From positions 524,424 through 588,423 of the forward strand of contig CATQHB010000002.1 of assembly GCA_958295765.1 (NCBI GenBank): a stretch of 64,000 nucleotides of DNA, given 5' to 3'. Shown in pieces: positions 6,726 through 15,600 of this stretch. Position numbers and translations under genes: made by a program. The DNA is from an uncultured Dehalococcoidia bacterium (GTDB taxonomy: Bacteria > Chloroflexota > Dehalococcoidia > Lucifugimonadales > UBA3495). The stretch's first letter is position 1, and each line of letters opens with the position of its first letter. The notes beneath the pieces are model-generated. The model was not told the DNA's origin. It saw only the letters and a program-made list of their open reading frames with translations, and ran no database searches.

Positions 6726-9668
6726 CTAAACTACCGCGTCCCGCAGCACCTCGGCCAGGTGGCGGGCCGGGCGGCCGGCGCCGTGTTCCACCTGCTGGCG
6801 GCAGGACACGCCCATTACCGCCACTTCCCACTCCGGCCCCTTGTCCCGGATGGCCGGGAACAGGGTTTGCTCGCCAATGGTCATCGACACTTCGTAGTGT
6901 TCCTTCTCAAAGCCAAAGGAGCCGGCCATGCCGCAGCAGCCGGAGTTAATCAGTTCTACCTCGTAGCCCGGCGGCAGGCGCAGGGCGGTCAGGGACGGGG
7001 CCGTTCCCACCAGGGATTTCTCATGACAATGCCCATGGAACAACACCTTCTTGGATAGGCCGGAGAACTCCAACTCCAACTCGCCCCGGTCTTGGAGCAT
7101 CGCCAGAAACTCATCAATCAAATAGCTATGCTCGGCCACTTTACGGGCTTTGGCGCGGGTCTGGTCATCCCGGCAAAACTCCGGGTACTCATCCCGGAAG
7201 GTGAGCAGACAGCTTGGTTCGCAGCCGATTATCGGCACCCCCTGGTCGGCAAAGGCGTGCAGCAAGTCCACGTTGTAGCGGGCATAAGCCGCCGCCTCAT
7301 CCAGCAAGCCCTTGGAAATCATAGGCCGACCGCAGCACTGGCCGTTAGCCAACTGGACCCGGTAGCCGGCGGCCTCCAGCAGTTCCACCGCCGCAATGCC
7401 AATCTCCGGGTAGTTGTAGTTCATAAAGGTATCGTTAAACAGGGCCACCGTGCCTTTGACCGTCCGGTGGGCCGGCCCGGCCGGGCGGGAATTGAACCAT
7501 TGGGGCAAGGTCTGCCGGGCAAAGCGGGGCAGCCGCCGGTTGGGATGCACCCCCAGCAGCGCGCCGGACACCCAGCGGCCCAGGAAACTGCCGGCGCCCC
7601 AATTGGACAAGGGCGCCAACCGGCTGCCCAGCCGATTCAGCCGGGCGATGTGGGCAAAGAGTTTAGTCCGCCGGGGCATCTTGTTGGTCTTGTAATAGTT
7701 GTCCAGGAACTCATACTTGAGCTTTGCCATATCCACGCCGGACTCACACTCCGACTTGCAGGCTTTGCACTCCAGGCACAAGTCCATAGCCTCATACAAC
7801 CGCTTGTCGGCCAGCGTCCCCTGGGGCAGGCGGCCCGACAGCGCGGCCCGCAACAGGTTGGCCCGCCCTCGGGTGGAGTGTTCCTCTTCCCGGGTCGCCA
7901 TAAAGGAGGGACACATAGTGCCGGTCATTTTGCGACAGGCGCCCATGCCGTTGCACATCTCCACCGCCCCGGCATAGTTGGCGTCCAGGGAAAAGTCCAG
8001 GTGGGCCGGCAGGGACTCGGCCCGGTAGTCCCCGCCGTAGCGCAGGTTCTCCCGCATCGGGGGGCAGTCAATAATCTTGCCCGGATTCATAATGCCCTGA
8101 GGGTCAAAGGCGCTCTTCAAGTCCCGGAAAGCCTGGCAGATTTCCGGGCCGAACATCTTTTCCGTCCATACCCCCCGGACAATGCCGTCGCCGTGTTCGC
8201 CGCTCATTGAGCCGCCGAACTCCTTGACCAGGTCGCTGACTTCCTCACCGATGGAAAGCATCTTTTCAATGCCGGCGTCGCTTTTCAGGCTAATCAGAGG
8301 GCGGATGTGCAGGCAGCCGACGCTGGCGTGGCCGTAGTAGCCGGCCTGGGTGTCGTGATTGCGGACAATCTCATCAAAGCGGCGGACAAACTCCCCCAGG
8401 TTTTCCGGGTCCACCGCCGGGTCTTCGACGAAGGGTATGGGCTTGGCGTCGCCGTGAATACTCATCAGCAGGCCCAGGCCGCCCTTGCGGACGTTCCAGA
8501 CCATATCCTGGTCGGCCCGGGCCAGCAGGTTGACGCAGGCGTAACCCAGCCGCTTATGTTCCATATCTTCTTTAAGCTGGTTCATCCGGGCGGTCAGTTC
8601 CGCCTCCGACTCGCCGTAGAACTCCACCAGCAGCATCGCCCCCGGATCGCCCTGAACAAAGGCCAGGTTGCGGGACTGGCCCATAGATTCCCGGGAGCGG
8701 GTCAGCACCATATCATCCAGCACTTCCACCGAGGACGGCCCATGCTTCAGGACTTCCCTGGTAGCTTCGCTGGCCTCGAAAATATCCCGGAAATGCAGGA
8801 CGGACAGGGAGGTCATCGTGGGGCGCGGCACCAGGTTCACCTTGGCCTCGGTAACGACGCACAGGGTTCCTTCGGAACCCACCACCATCTTGGTCAGGTT
8901 GACCGGCTCCTCACCCAGGAAGGAATCCAGATTGTAGCCGCTGACCCGCCGCATAATTTTGGGGTAACGGGCTTCGATTTCCGCCAGGTTATCCCGGGCA
9001 ATCTGCAAGACGCCCCGGTAAATGTCCGACTCCAGCCCGTCGCCCTTCAGCTTGGCCTCCAGTTCGTGAGGTTCCAGGGCGCTGAAATGGGCTTGGGCCG
9101 CATCGGACAGAACTACGTCCACTTCCTTGATGTGGTCCAGGGTCTTGCCGTAAATGACCGAATGGGCGCCGCAGGTGTTGTTGCCGATGCCGCCGCCCAC
9201 GCAGGCCCGGTTGGAGGTAGTAGGGTCAGGGGCGTATTGCAAGCCATAGGGCAGCAAGTGGCGGTTCAGGGAATCCAGGACAATGCCCGGCTGCACCCGC
9301 GCCCACTGCTCTTCCCGATTGACCTCAATCACCTGATTAAGGTACTTGCTGAAGTCCATTACGATAGCGTGATTGATGGACTGGCCGGCCAGCCCGGTGC
9401 CGCCGGCCCGGGGCAGCACCGGCACCTGATTATCCCGGGCAATTTCCAGCACCGCCAGCACGTCCTCCACGCTGCGGGGGATGACCACGCCCACCGGCTC
9501 CATCTGGTAGATGCTGGCGTCGGTGCTGTAAAGGACGCGGGAAAAGGGGTCAAAGCGCACCTCGCCGGAAACCCGCTTTTCCAGTTCCGCCGCCAGTTCG
9601 GCCCGCTCCCGCCCCTGAATCCGCTGCGCCGCCGCAGTAGGTGTGGTGGTAGTGGTAGTGGTAGCCAT
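6726..9668 (-). CDS. FAD-binding oxidase fused to Fe-S and CCG domains (D-lactate/glycolate dehydrogenase-like)
   Basis: 980 residues, a single-chain version of the GlcD/GlcF or Dld type 2-hydroxyacid dehydrogenase. Order: PCMH-type FAD domain (RAGGTGLAGQS; GGGIGNNTCGAHS), FAD-oxidase C-terminal domain with HASVGCLHIRPL and GGSMSGEHGDG, then a 4Fe-4S pair (CNGMGACRKMTGTMC and CLECKACKSECESG), then two cysteine-rich CCG domains (GQCCGRPM, GCEPSC, GHCHEKS, SGCCGMAGSFG). It would oxidise a 2-hydroxy acid and pass electrons to the respiratory chain. ATG 9668 has GGAGGGA 5 bases upstream; the frame stays open further up but that part is not family-like. N-terminus is threonine-rich. Confidence 0.93.
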   Translation of the reverse strand: MATTTTTTTPTAAAQRIQGRERAELAAELEKRVSGEVRFDPFSRVLYSTDASIYQMEPVGVVIPRSVEDVLAVLEIARDNQVPVLPRAGGTGLAGQSINHAIVMDFSKYLNQVIEVNREEQWARVQPGIVLDSLNRHLLPYGLQYAPDPTTSNRACVGGGIGNNTCGAHSVIYGKTLDHIKEVDVVLSDAAQAHFSALEPHELEAKLKGDGLESDIYRGVLQIARDNLAEIEARYPKIMRRVSGYNLDSFLGEEPVNLTKMVVGSEGTLCVVTEAKVNLVPRPTMTSLSVLHFRDIFEASEATREVLKHGPSSVEVLDDMVLTRSRESMGQSRNLAFVQGDPGAMLLVEFYGESEAELTARMNQLKEDMEHKRLGYACVNLLARADQDMVWNVRKGGLGLLMSIHGDAKPIPFVEDPAVDPENLGEFVRRFDEIVRNHDTQAGYYGHASVGCLHIRPLISLKSDAGIEKMLSIGEEVSDLVKEFGGSMSGEHGDGIVRGVWTEKMFGPEICQAFRDLKSAFDPQGIMNPGKIIDCPPMRENLRYGGDYRAESLPAHLDFSLDANYAGAVEMCNGMGACRKMTGTMCPSFMATREEEHSTRGRANLLRAALSGRLPQGTLADKRLYEAMDLCLECKACKSECESGVDMAKLKYEFLDNYYKTNKMPRRTKLFAHIARLNRLGSRLAPLSNWGAGSFLGRWVSGALLGVHPNRRLPRFARQTLPQWFNSRPAGPAHRTVKGTVALFNDTFMNYNYPEIGIAAVELLEAAGYRVQLANGQCCGRPMISKGLLDEAAAYARYNVDLLHAFADQGVPIIGCEPSCLLTFRDEYPEFCRDDQTRAKARKVAEHSYLIDEFLAMLQDRGELELEFSGLSKKVLFHGHCHEKSLVGTAPSLTALRLPPGYEVELINSGCCGMAGSFGFEKEHYEVSMTIGEQTLFPAIRDKGPEWEVAVMGVSCRQQVEHGAGRPARHLAEVLRDAVV

Positions 9669-9822
9669 AATTGTCCCTCCCGCCGCCAACGCCGTTGGCC
9701 GGATTGGCCGGCCCAAGCCGCCGGCCGGCAACATTACGGTTAGCTTAACCCAATCGGGGCAAGCCTTCAAGAAGGGGGGGCATTGCTCAGGGGCAGTCGC
9801 AAAGTCGGGCAAGTTGACTACC

Positions 9823-9886
9823 CCGCTCATCTTTAGCTTGTCGAAGGATAGTGTGCTGATGGTTCGACAAGCTCACCATGAGCGGG
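9823..9886. repeat. Family C inverted-repeat element
   Basis: Arms read CCGCTCAT-(GGTGAGC)-TTGTCGAA and the complement TTCGACAAGCTCACCATGAG. Related copies, full or half, lie at 12676, 29319, 31143, 31957, 35237, 38452, 41146, 42592, 50858 and 52050, and a copy lies inside the MmgE/PrpD gene at 45437. Confidence 0.8.
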
Positions 9887-9921
9887 GGGAGTGAATTCCA
9901 TCATAATACCGTTGCATAATA

Positions 9922-10019
9922 CCGTCGTTCCGGCGAAAGCCGGAATCCAGAACTCCTTGTAGTTAGCGCGCTCTTTTCCGTGAGGATTTCCTGGATTCCG
10001 GCTTTCGCCGGAACGACGG
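9922..10019. repeat. Family A inverted-repeat element
   Basis: Full-length copy with both arms; the centre carries the GCTCTTTTCC-type segment shared by most copies. Confidence 0.85.
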
Positions 10020-10197
10020 TTGCTTGGAATGACGGTTGCTTGGAATGACGGTTGCCCGGATTGACCTAGTTAAGACGTAATTGCCCTGCAATCTAATCTT
10101 ATCCATTTGTAGTTACCCCCCACTGGTGATAAACTGACCGGGAAACCGGCCCGGCCCGGCCCGGCCAATCCAAATTGCCAAATTGCAGGGGGAAATT

Positions 10198-11574
10198 ATG
10201 ACCACCCACTCCGAAAGCAGCGTACAGGACTTGCAGCGCACCGCCCTGGAAAACCTGTGGGTCTATCTGCGGGAACCCAGCGATATGGCGGAAAAGGGCG
10301 AGCCGCAGATTTTCGTCGAGGGCAAGGGCTGTCAGGTTACCGATGCCCTGGGCAACACCTACATTGACGCGATGTCGGGCCTGTGGCTGAAAAACGTGGG
10401 CTACGGTCAGACGGAAATCGCCGACGCCGCCTACCAGCAGATGCTCCAGATTACCTATATGCCGATGGGAACCACCACCGAGGCGGCGGTCCGGCTCTCC
10501 GAGAAAATCGCCAGCATCACCCCCGGCGACCTGTCCCGCTGCTTTTTCACCAGCGGCGGCTCCGAGTCGGTGGAAACGGCCCTGAAACTGGCCCGCGCCT
10601 ACTTCAAGCGCATCGGGGAGCCGGAGCGCACCAAGTTCATCAGCCGCAAGGACTCTTACCACGGCGCTACCTTCGGCGCCCTGGCCCTGGGCGGCTCCTA
10701 TCTCTACCCCAAGAGCGATTATGAGCCGCTGATGCCCGGCGCCTTTCACGCGCCCCAACCCAACTTTTACCACTGCGAGTTTGGCAGCAGCACCCCGGAG
10801 GAGTGCGCCGAGCGGTGCGTTGACGCCATTGACAACATCATCCGGTTTCAGGGGCCGGAAACGATTGCGGCGGTAATCGCCGAGCCGGTTTCCAGTCCTA
10901 TGGGCGCCGTCGTCCCGCCGGAAAACTACTGGCCGCTGCTGCGGGAGTTGTGCGACAAGTACGGCTGCCTGCTCATCGCCGACGAGGTGATTACCGGCTT
11001 TGGCCGCACCGGCAAGATGTTCGCCTGCGAGCATTGGGACATCACCCCGGATATGATGACCGTGGCCAAGGGCATCACCAGTGGCTATATCCCTATGGGC
11101 GGCGCCATTCTCCGCAAGCCCATCGCCGACGCCTTCGTGGGCGGCCCGCGGGCGGCCTTCCGCCACGTCATTACCTTTGGCGGCCATCCCGTAGCCGCCG
11201 CCGCCTCGCTCAAGAACATTGAGATTATGGAGCGGGAAGGGATGGTTGAGAACTCGGCCACTATGGGCCGCTACCTGCTGGACGGGCTGGAGGAGTTAAA
11301 AGCCCAACACGCCATCATCGGCAACGTCCGCGGCCTCGGCCTGATGTGCGGCATGGAGTTGGTGAAAGACCGGCAAACTAAGGAACACTTCCCGGCCGAC
11401 GCCGACCTGGGCCCCCGGCTGACCCAGGGTTTTGCCGAAGAAGGCATCCTGCTGCGGGGCGGCGACGTAATGAACATTATGCCGCCCCTGTGCGTTACCG
11501 CCGGGGAGATTGAGCAGATTGTTAGTACCCTCGACCGGGTAATTGGCAAGACCGCCCAGGACTTGGGCGTATAA
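10198..11574 (+). CDS. Class III pyridoxal-phosphate aminotransferase (omega-amino acid type)
   Basis: 458 residues, fold type I class III transaminase. Visible marks: FFTSGGSESVETALKLARAY (cofactor phosphate region), SYHGATFGALALGG, the aspartate in LLIADEVITGFGRTGK, and the Schiff-base lysine in TVAKGITSGYIPMGG. Overall most like taurine/beta-alanine:pyruvate transaminases. ATG 10198 has CAGGGGGA upstream. It is followed 91 bases later by a 3-hydroxyisobutyrate dehydrogenase family gene, so the pair could take an omega-amino acid to its semialdehyde and then to the hydroxy acid. Substrate is inference. Confidence 0.93.
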   Translation: MTTHSESSVQDLQRTALENLWVYLREPSDMAEKGEPQIFVEGKGCQVTDALGNTYIDAMSGLWLKNVGYGQTEIADAAYQQMLQITYMPMGTTTEAAVRLSEKIASITPGDLSRCFFTSGGSESVETALKLARAYFKRIGEPERTKFISRKDSYHGATFGALALGGSYLYPKSDYEPLMPGAFHAPQPNFYHCEFGSSTPEECAERCVDAIDNIIRFQGPETIAAVIAEPVSSPMGAVVPPENYWPLLRELCDKYGCLLIADEVITGFGRTGKMFACEHWDITPDMMTVAKGITSGYIPMGGAILRKPIADAFVGGPRAAFRHVITFGGHPVAAAASLKNIEIMEREGMVENSATMGRYLLDGLEELKAQHAIIGNVRGLGLMCGMELVKDRQTKEHFPADADLGPRLTQGFAEEGILLRGGDVMNIMPPLCVTAGEIEQIVSTLDRVIGKTAQDLGV

Positions 11575-11665
11575 CCTGACCCGCGAATAAACGCGGGATC
11601 GGCGCTGATGGTCAATCATCCCTTCGTAACAATTCGTGGACTAACCTAAAACCGGGGGCAATCAA

Positions 11666-12577
11666 ATGTCGATTAAAGTAGGGTTTATCGGATTGGGCCG
11701 GATGGGGCTGCCTATGTCCTACCAGTTGCTGAACGCCGGGTTCGACCTGACCGTCCACAACCGCAGCCAGGAGAAGGTACGGCAGATAGTTGACGCCGGG
11801 GCCAGTCCCGGCAACTCCGCCGCCGAAACTACCCAGGCCGCCGACATCCTGCTGGCCTGCCTGCCGGACATCGCTACGGTGGAGGAGGTGTTTCTGGGCG
11901 CCGGGGGCATCATTGAAAACGCCCGGCCCGGCCAGGTGCTGGTTGACCACAGCACGGTGGGGATGTCCACCACGCAAGCCTGCGCCGCCGCCGCCGCCGC
12001 CCAGGGCGCCCTGTTTCTGGACGCGCCCATCAGCGGCGGCACCGAGCGGGCCGCCAGCGGCTCCCTGACCATTATGGCCGGCGGCTCCCGGGAAGCCTAC
12101 GAAAGGGCCATGCCCGTTTTCGAGGCAATGGGGGCTACCATCCGCCACATCGGGCCTACCGGCGCCGGCACCACGGTCAAGCTGGTCAACCAGCTATTGG
12201 TAGGCATCCACACCATAGCCGCCGCCGAAGCGATGCTGTTGGGGGCCAAGGCCGGGGCCGACCCTGCCCTGGTCTTTGAGGTAGTAAGTTCCGGTTGGGG
12301 CCAGAGCTTTATGCTGGACCGCAACGCCCCGGTAATGCTGGACCGCAACTTTGCCGGCGACCGGGTGCGGATGCCGGCAATGATTAAAGACCTGGGCTTG
12401 GTTCAAGACCTGGCCCGGAGCCTGGACTCCCCCATACCGGCCGGCGACCTGGCCTACCAGAAGTTCAGCGAAGCCGTAGCCAGCGGCCTGACCGAGCAAG
12501 ACCCGGCGGCCATCGTCCTGCCCCTGGAGGAACAAGCCGGCTGGCAAATCCAACGAGGCGAGGCCAATACCGGCTAA
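11666..12577 (+). CDS. NAD(P)-dependent beta-hydroxyacid dehydrogenase (3-hydroxyisobutyrate dehydrogenase family)
   Basis: 303 residues. N-terminal Rossmann motif GFIGLGRMGLPMSYQLLNAG, substrate loop FLDAPISGGTERAASGSLTIM, and the catalytic lysine in GAGTTVKLVNQLLVG are all present. The family reduces or oxidises 3-hydroxyisobutyrate, tartronate semialdehyde or similar acids. ATG 11666 follows ACCGGGGGCAATCAA. Same strand as the aminotransferase before it and plausibly in one unit. Confidence 0.92.
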   Translation: MSIKVGFIGLGRMGLPMSYQLLNAGFDLTVHNRSQEKVRQIVDAGASPGNSAAETTQAADILLACLPDIATVEEVFLGAGGIIENARPGQVLVDHSTVGMSTTQACAAAAAAQGALFLDAPISGGTERAASGSLTIMAGGSREAYERAMPVFEAMGATIRHIGPTGAGTTVKLVNQLLVGIHTIAAAEAMLLGAKAGADPALVFEVVSSGWGQSFMLDRNAPVMLDRNFAGDRVRMPAMIKDLGLVQDLARSLDSPIPAGDLAYQKFSEAVASGLTEQDPAAIVLPLEEQAGWQIQRGEANTG

Positions 12578-12675
12578 CCCCAAACCAGGTATTTTCAATG
12601 GATGTTGGCATTGCTATCGGTAAGGGCGGGTTGGAAACCCACCCGGTAAGTATCGAGGTAAGCCCGCTTTGTACC

Positions 12676-12792
12676 GCCTATTCTGAGCTTATCGACTTCG
12701 TACCTGTCATCCTGAGCTTATCGACTTCGTACCGCTCATCCTGAGCTTGTCGAAGGATAGGATGGGTGGTTCGACAAGCTCACCATGAGCGG
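12676..12792. repeat. Family C element with extra left arms
   Basis: Three left-arm units (CTGAGCTTATCGACTTCGTA twice, then CTGAGCTTGTCGAAGG) precede one right arm, so the left side has been multiplied while the right is single. Confidence 0.75.
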
Positions 12793-12847
12793 CAGGGAAA
12801 CCGAGTCTTAACTGGAGCAACCCAAGCAACCGTCATTACAAGCAACC

Positions 12848-12944
12848 GTCGTTCCGGCGAAAGCCGGAATCCAGAACCCTCGGTAGCCGGCTCGCTCTTT
12901 TCCTGAAGGATTTCCTGGATTCCGGCTTTCGCCGGAACGACGGT
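12848..12944. repeat. Family A inverted-repeat element
   Basis: Full copy with both arms. An extra unit CAACCGTCATTACAAG just before it resembles a decayed left arm. Confidence 0.85.
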
Positions 12945-13085
12945 TCTATGCGACGGGTTTATGCTCCAATTGCCCCGACTCACCACAAGCGGGTTGGGTG
13001 GCTTGTTTGTATCTATGGTATTCTTAACTTGATGCCTATGGAGCGGGTTAGCAACTCCCCAACCCCGGCAGCAGGAGACAACATC

Positions 13086-14009
13086 ATGCCCGACTCGGAG
13101 AACATAGTCTATTACAACGGCGCGCTGAGGCCGGAGCGCGAGGTGGGCATATCCATCCGCGACCGGGGTTTTATCTATGGCGACGCCGTTTTTGACGCCA
13201 CCCGCACCTTTAACGGGCAGACTTTCAAGCTGCGGGAGCACGTGGCCCGCCTCTACAACTCCCTCCGCTACCTGCGCATTGACCCGGGCATCGACCCGGC
13301 GGAGCTGGAGCGGCGGTCGCTGGAGGTGGTCAACCATAACTACCCGCTGCTGCCGCCCAATCAGGATTTATGGGTGATGCAGCGCATCAGCCGCGGCGTA
13401 GAATCCTCGGAACCCGACGGGGAAATGTGCCCCACCGTCCTGATTGAAACCCACGCCATCCCCTTCGCCCGCCGGGCCGCCCTGTATCGGGACGGCATCA
13501 AAGTCGCTACTCCCTCCGTCCCCCGGATACCGCCCCGGTTCCTCAGCCCCCGGGCCAAGACCCACAACTACCTGAACCTGATTATGGGGGAACTGGAGGT
13601 GCAGGATACCGACCCCGATGCCTGGGCGGTGCTGCTGGACGAGGCCGGCAACCTGACCGAGGGCCGGGGCAGCAACATTTTCCTGGTCAAGGACGGCGTA
13701 ATCGCCACGCCGCAGGGCCGGTTCGTACTGGAGGGCATCACCCGCAGCGTGGCGCTGGACCTGGCCGCCGGCCTGAACCTCCCGGTAGCCGAGAAAGACC
13801 TGGACTTGTTCGACGCCTATACCGCCGACGAAGCGTTTCTCACGTCCACCAGCTTGTGCATCTGCCCCATCGCCGCGGTCAACGGTGCCACCGTCGGCGA
13901 CGGCCAAGTCCCCGGCCCGGTAACCCGCCAGTTGATGGCCGCCTTCAGCGACCTGGCCGGTATGGACTACGTTAGCCAGTATTTGGCGCATTTGCCCGGT
14001 GAAGGGTGA
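13086..14009 (+). CDS. Class IV aminotransferase (branched-chain / D-amino acid aminotransferase family)
   Basis: 307 residues, fold type IV PLP enzyme. Motifs: YYNGALRPEREVGISIRDRGFIYGDAVFD at the N-terminus, the cofactor lysine in RAKTHNYLNLIMGELEV, LLDEAGNLTEGRGSNIFLV, and LEGITRSVALDLA. ATG 13086 has AGGAGA 9 bases upstream. The frame is open further upstream but that sequence is repeat-derived and lacks family similarity. Branched-chain aminotransferase activity is the likeliest; D-amino acid or 4-amino-4-deoxychorismate lyase activity cannot be excluded. Confidence 0.9.
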   Translation: MPDSENIVYYNGALRPEREVGISIRDRGFIYGDAVFDATRTFNGQTFKLREHVARLYNSLRYLRIDPGIDPAELERRSLEVVNHNYPLLPPNQDLWVMQRISRGVESSEPDGEMCPTVLIETHAIPFARRAALYRDGIKVATPSVPRIPPRFLSPRAKTHNYLNLIMGELEVQDTDPDAWAVLLDEAGNLTEGRGSNIFLVKDGVIATPQGRFVLEGITRSVALDLAAGLNLPVAEKDLDLFDAYTADEAFLTSTSLCICPIAAVNGATVGDGQVPGPVTRQLMAAFSDLAGMDYVSQYLAHLPGEG

Positions 14010-14053
14010 GGGGGCCGGGTGGAATAATCACAACCGGAACTACGGAGGGCAGC

Positions 14054-14929
14054 ATGGCTGAAAGTCTGGAGCAAATCGTGGAATCCGCCCCGGCGGAATG
14101 TCTGGCTACCGGGTTCATCTTTACCGAAGGCCCCCTGTGGCATCCCGACGGCTATTGGCTGTTCGTGGACGTGCGCCGAGAGCCGGGGGCTATCTTTCGG
14201 CTCACCCCCGGCGGGCCGCCGGAAATTTTCCGGGAACCCAGCAACGGCTCCAACGGCCTGACTTTTGACTTGCAGGGGCGGTTGGTGATGTGCGAAGGCG
14301 ACGGGCGGCGGATGAGCCGCCGGGAGCATGACGGCGCCATCACCACCCTGGCCGACCGCTGGGAGGGCAAACGCCTCAACCGGCCCAACGACGTGGTGTG
14401 CCACTCCGACGGCAGCATCTACTTCACCAATCCGGGTGGTCGCCTCGACCCGGCGGAACGGGAAATTGACTTCAGCGGCGTCCACCGCATCACTCCCGAC
14501 GGCGCGGTAACCGCCGTGGCAACCGACATCGAGTACCCCAACGGCCTGGCTTTCTCCCCGGACGAGGGCATCCTCTACGTAACCAATACCCGCGACCGGA
14601 TGTATATTGCCGCCTACGACGTGCAGCCCGACGGTTCGGTAACCGGCAAACGGGATTTTGCCGATCTGTCCTCCGATGAACCCGACGGCGTGCCCGACGG
14701 GATGAAGGTTGATTCGGAAGGGCGGGTCTATTGCACCGGGCCGGGCGGTTGCTGGGTCTTTGACGCCGCCGGCCAACGGCTGGGTATAATCCGGCTGCCC
14801 GAAATTCCGGCCAACTGCGCTTGGGGCGGGCCGGACAACCGCACTATGTTCTTCACCGCCCGAACCTCGGTTTACACCCTGCGAATGACTACTCCGGGCA
14901 TCTCCCCCTGGCAGGGCGGCGCCCAATAA
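14054..14929 (+). CDS. SMP-30/gluconolactonase/LRE family protein
   Basis: 291 residues, six-bladed beta-propeller lactonase family. Metal-site signatures: FTEGPLWH (glutamate ligand), LNRPNDVVCHSDGSIYFTNP (asparagine ligand) and EYPNGLAFSPDEGILYVTNT, DGVPDGMKVDSEGRVYC (aspartate). Likely hydrolyses a sugar lactone. ATG 14054 has GGAGGGC upstream; 45 bases separate it from the aminotransferase stop. Confidence 0.9.
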   Translation: MAESLEQIVESAPAECLATGFIFTEGPLWHPDGYWLFVDVRREPGAIFRLTPGGPPEIFREPSNGSNGLTFDLQGRLVMCEGDGRRMSRREHDGAITTLADRWEGKRLNRPNDVVCHSDGSIYFTNPGGRLDPAEREIDFSGVHRITPDGAVTAVATDIEYPNGLAFSPDEGILYVTNTRDRMYIAAYDVQPDGSVTGKRDFADLSSDEPDGVPDGMKVDSEGRVYCTGPGGCWVFDAAGQRLGIIRLPEIPANCAWGGPDNRTMFFTARTSVYTLRMTTPGISPWQGGAQ

Positions 14930-14949
14930 CCGAACCGGGGAGAACCGCA

Positions 14950-15015
14950 ATGAAAATAACCGGCGCTGCTGCCAAAGCCATTGCCCCGTTTCGGCTGCCC
15001 TGGGCGCAAGCATGA
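14950..15015 (+). CDS. Possible 21-residue leader peptide upstream of crcB
   Basis: ATG 14950 is preceded by GGGGAGAA and the frame (MKITGAAAKAIAPFRLPWAQ...) stops in an ATGA overlap with the crcB start at 15012. The arrangement fits translational coupling. It may be a chance short frame; no homologue is known to me. Confidence 0.35.
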   Translation: MKITGAAAKAIAPFRLPWAQA

Positions 15016-15383
15016 TTTGGCTGCTGGTGGCAATTGGCGGCGCGGCCGGCTCGGTGCTGCGCTACGGGGTGGGACGGCTGGCGGTTCACTGGCTGGGGCC
15101 GGGAACCGTAATGGGCACCTTTCTGGTGAACGTAACCGGCTCCTTTGCCTTGGGGTTTTTCCTGGCCTTTGCCCTGGAGCGCACCGGCCTGTCTGCCGAA
15201 GCGCGGGCCATGGTCGCCATCGGCCTGTTGGGGGGCTACACCACCTTTTCCACCCTCAGCTACGATACCATCCGGCTGCTGGAGTCCGGCGAGGTGGCTC
15301 GGGCCGGATTTTATGTTTTGGGCAACTTGGCAATCGGCCTGGCGGCGGCCTACCTGGGCATCCTGTCCGGCCGGGCGGTGTGA
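15012..15383 (+). CDS. crcB: Fluoride efflux channel CrcB/Fluc
   Basis: 123 residues with four membrane helices. Signatures: GGAAGSVLRYGVGR at the N-terminus, GTFLVNVTGSFALGF (pore asparagine) and GLLGGYTTFSTLSYDT (phenylalanine box). Fluc channels are dual-topology dimers that export fluoride; one gene suffices. No fluoride riboswitch is evident in the short upstream gap. Alternative start codons were not needed, as ATG 15012 gives the usual N-terminus. Confidence 0.93.
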   Translation: MIWLLVAIGGAAGSVLRYGVGRLAVHWLGPGTVMGTFLVNVTGSFALGFFLAFALERTGLSAEARAMVAIGLLGGYTTFSTLSYDTIRLLESGEVARAGFYVLGNLAIGLAAAYLGILSGRAV

Positions 15384-15451
15384 GACAACTTTGCGCCCGG
15401 GGTGGTTTGTCCACGAAGGGGCACGAAGTTACACGAATATAAAATATAGGG

Positions 15452-15487
15452 AATTTCCTGGATTCCGGCTTTCGCCGGAACGACGGT
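15452..15487. repeat. Half copy of family A element
   Basis: Only the right arm (TTTCCTGGATTCCGGCTTTC and on to the CGACGG end) is present. Just before it, at 15408-15435, is a short CACGAAGG-type repeat also seen at 48310 and 49631. Confidence 0.7.
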
Positions 15488-15600
15488 TGCTTGGTTAAGA
15501 CCCAACTGCCTTGACTATTTCCCCCCCGGTGGTGAAAAGAACCGGCAAATGCTAAACTAGGGGCGAAGCAGGGGATAAAATCTCCAGAAAGGGCCGGTAG

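Larger units (their letters stand above)
9669..10197. other. Divergent intergenic region with two repeat elements
   Basis: 529 bases between the divergent FAD/Fe-S dehydrogenase and aminotransferase genes. It holds a family C element (about 9823-9886) and a family A element (9922-10019), followed by short tandem echoes of TTGGAATGACGGTTGC near 10020-10050. A GGCCC run sits at 10150-10163. No coding signal seen. Confidence 0.6.
12578..13085. other. 508-bp repeat-filled intergenic region
   Basis: Contains a degenerate tandem run of family C half-units (12676-12792) and a family A element (12848-12944). The last 100 bases before the aminotransferase carry no recognisable element besides the ribosome site AGGAGA at 13071-13076. 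Confidence 0.6.

Noticed and set aside
7092-8210. Plus-strand frames opposite the FAD/Fe-S dehydrogenase
   Set aside because: Antisense mirror of a clearly real gene; no ribosome sites or motifs.
14930-15011. Fluoride riboswitch before crcB
   Set aside because: The short gap lacks the conserved GGCGAUGG-type core and pseudoknot; no support.
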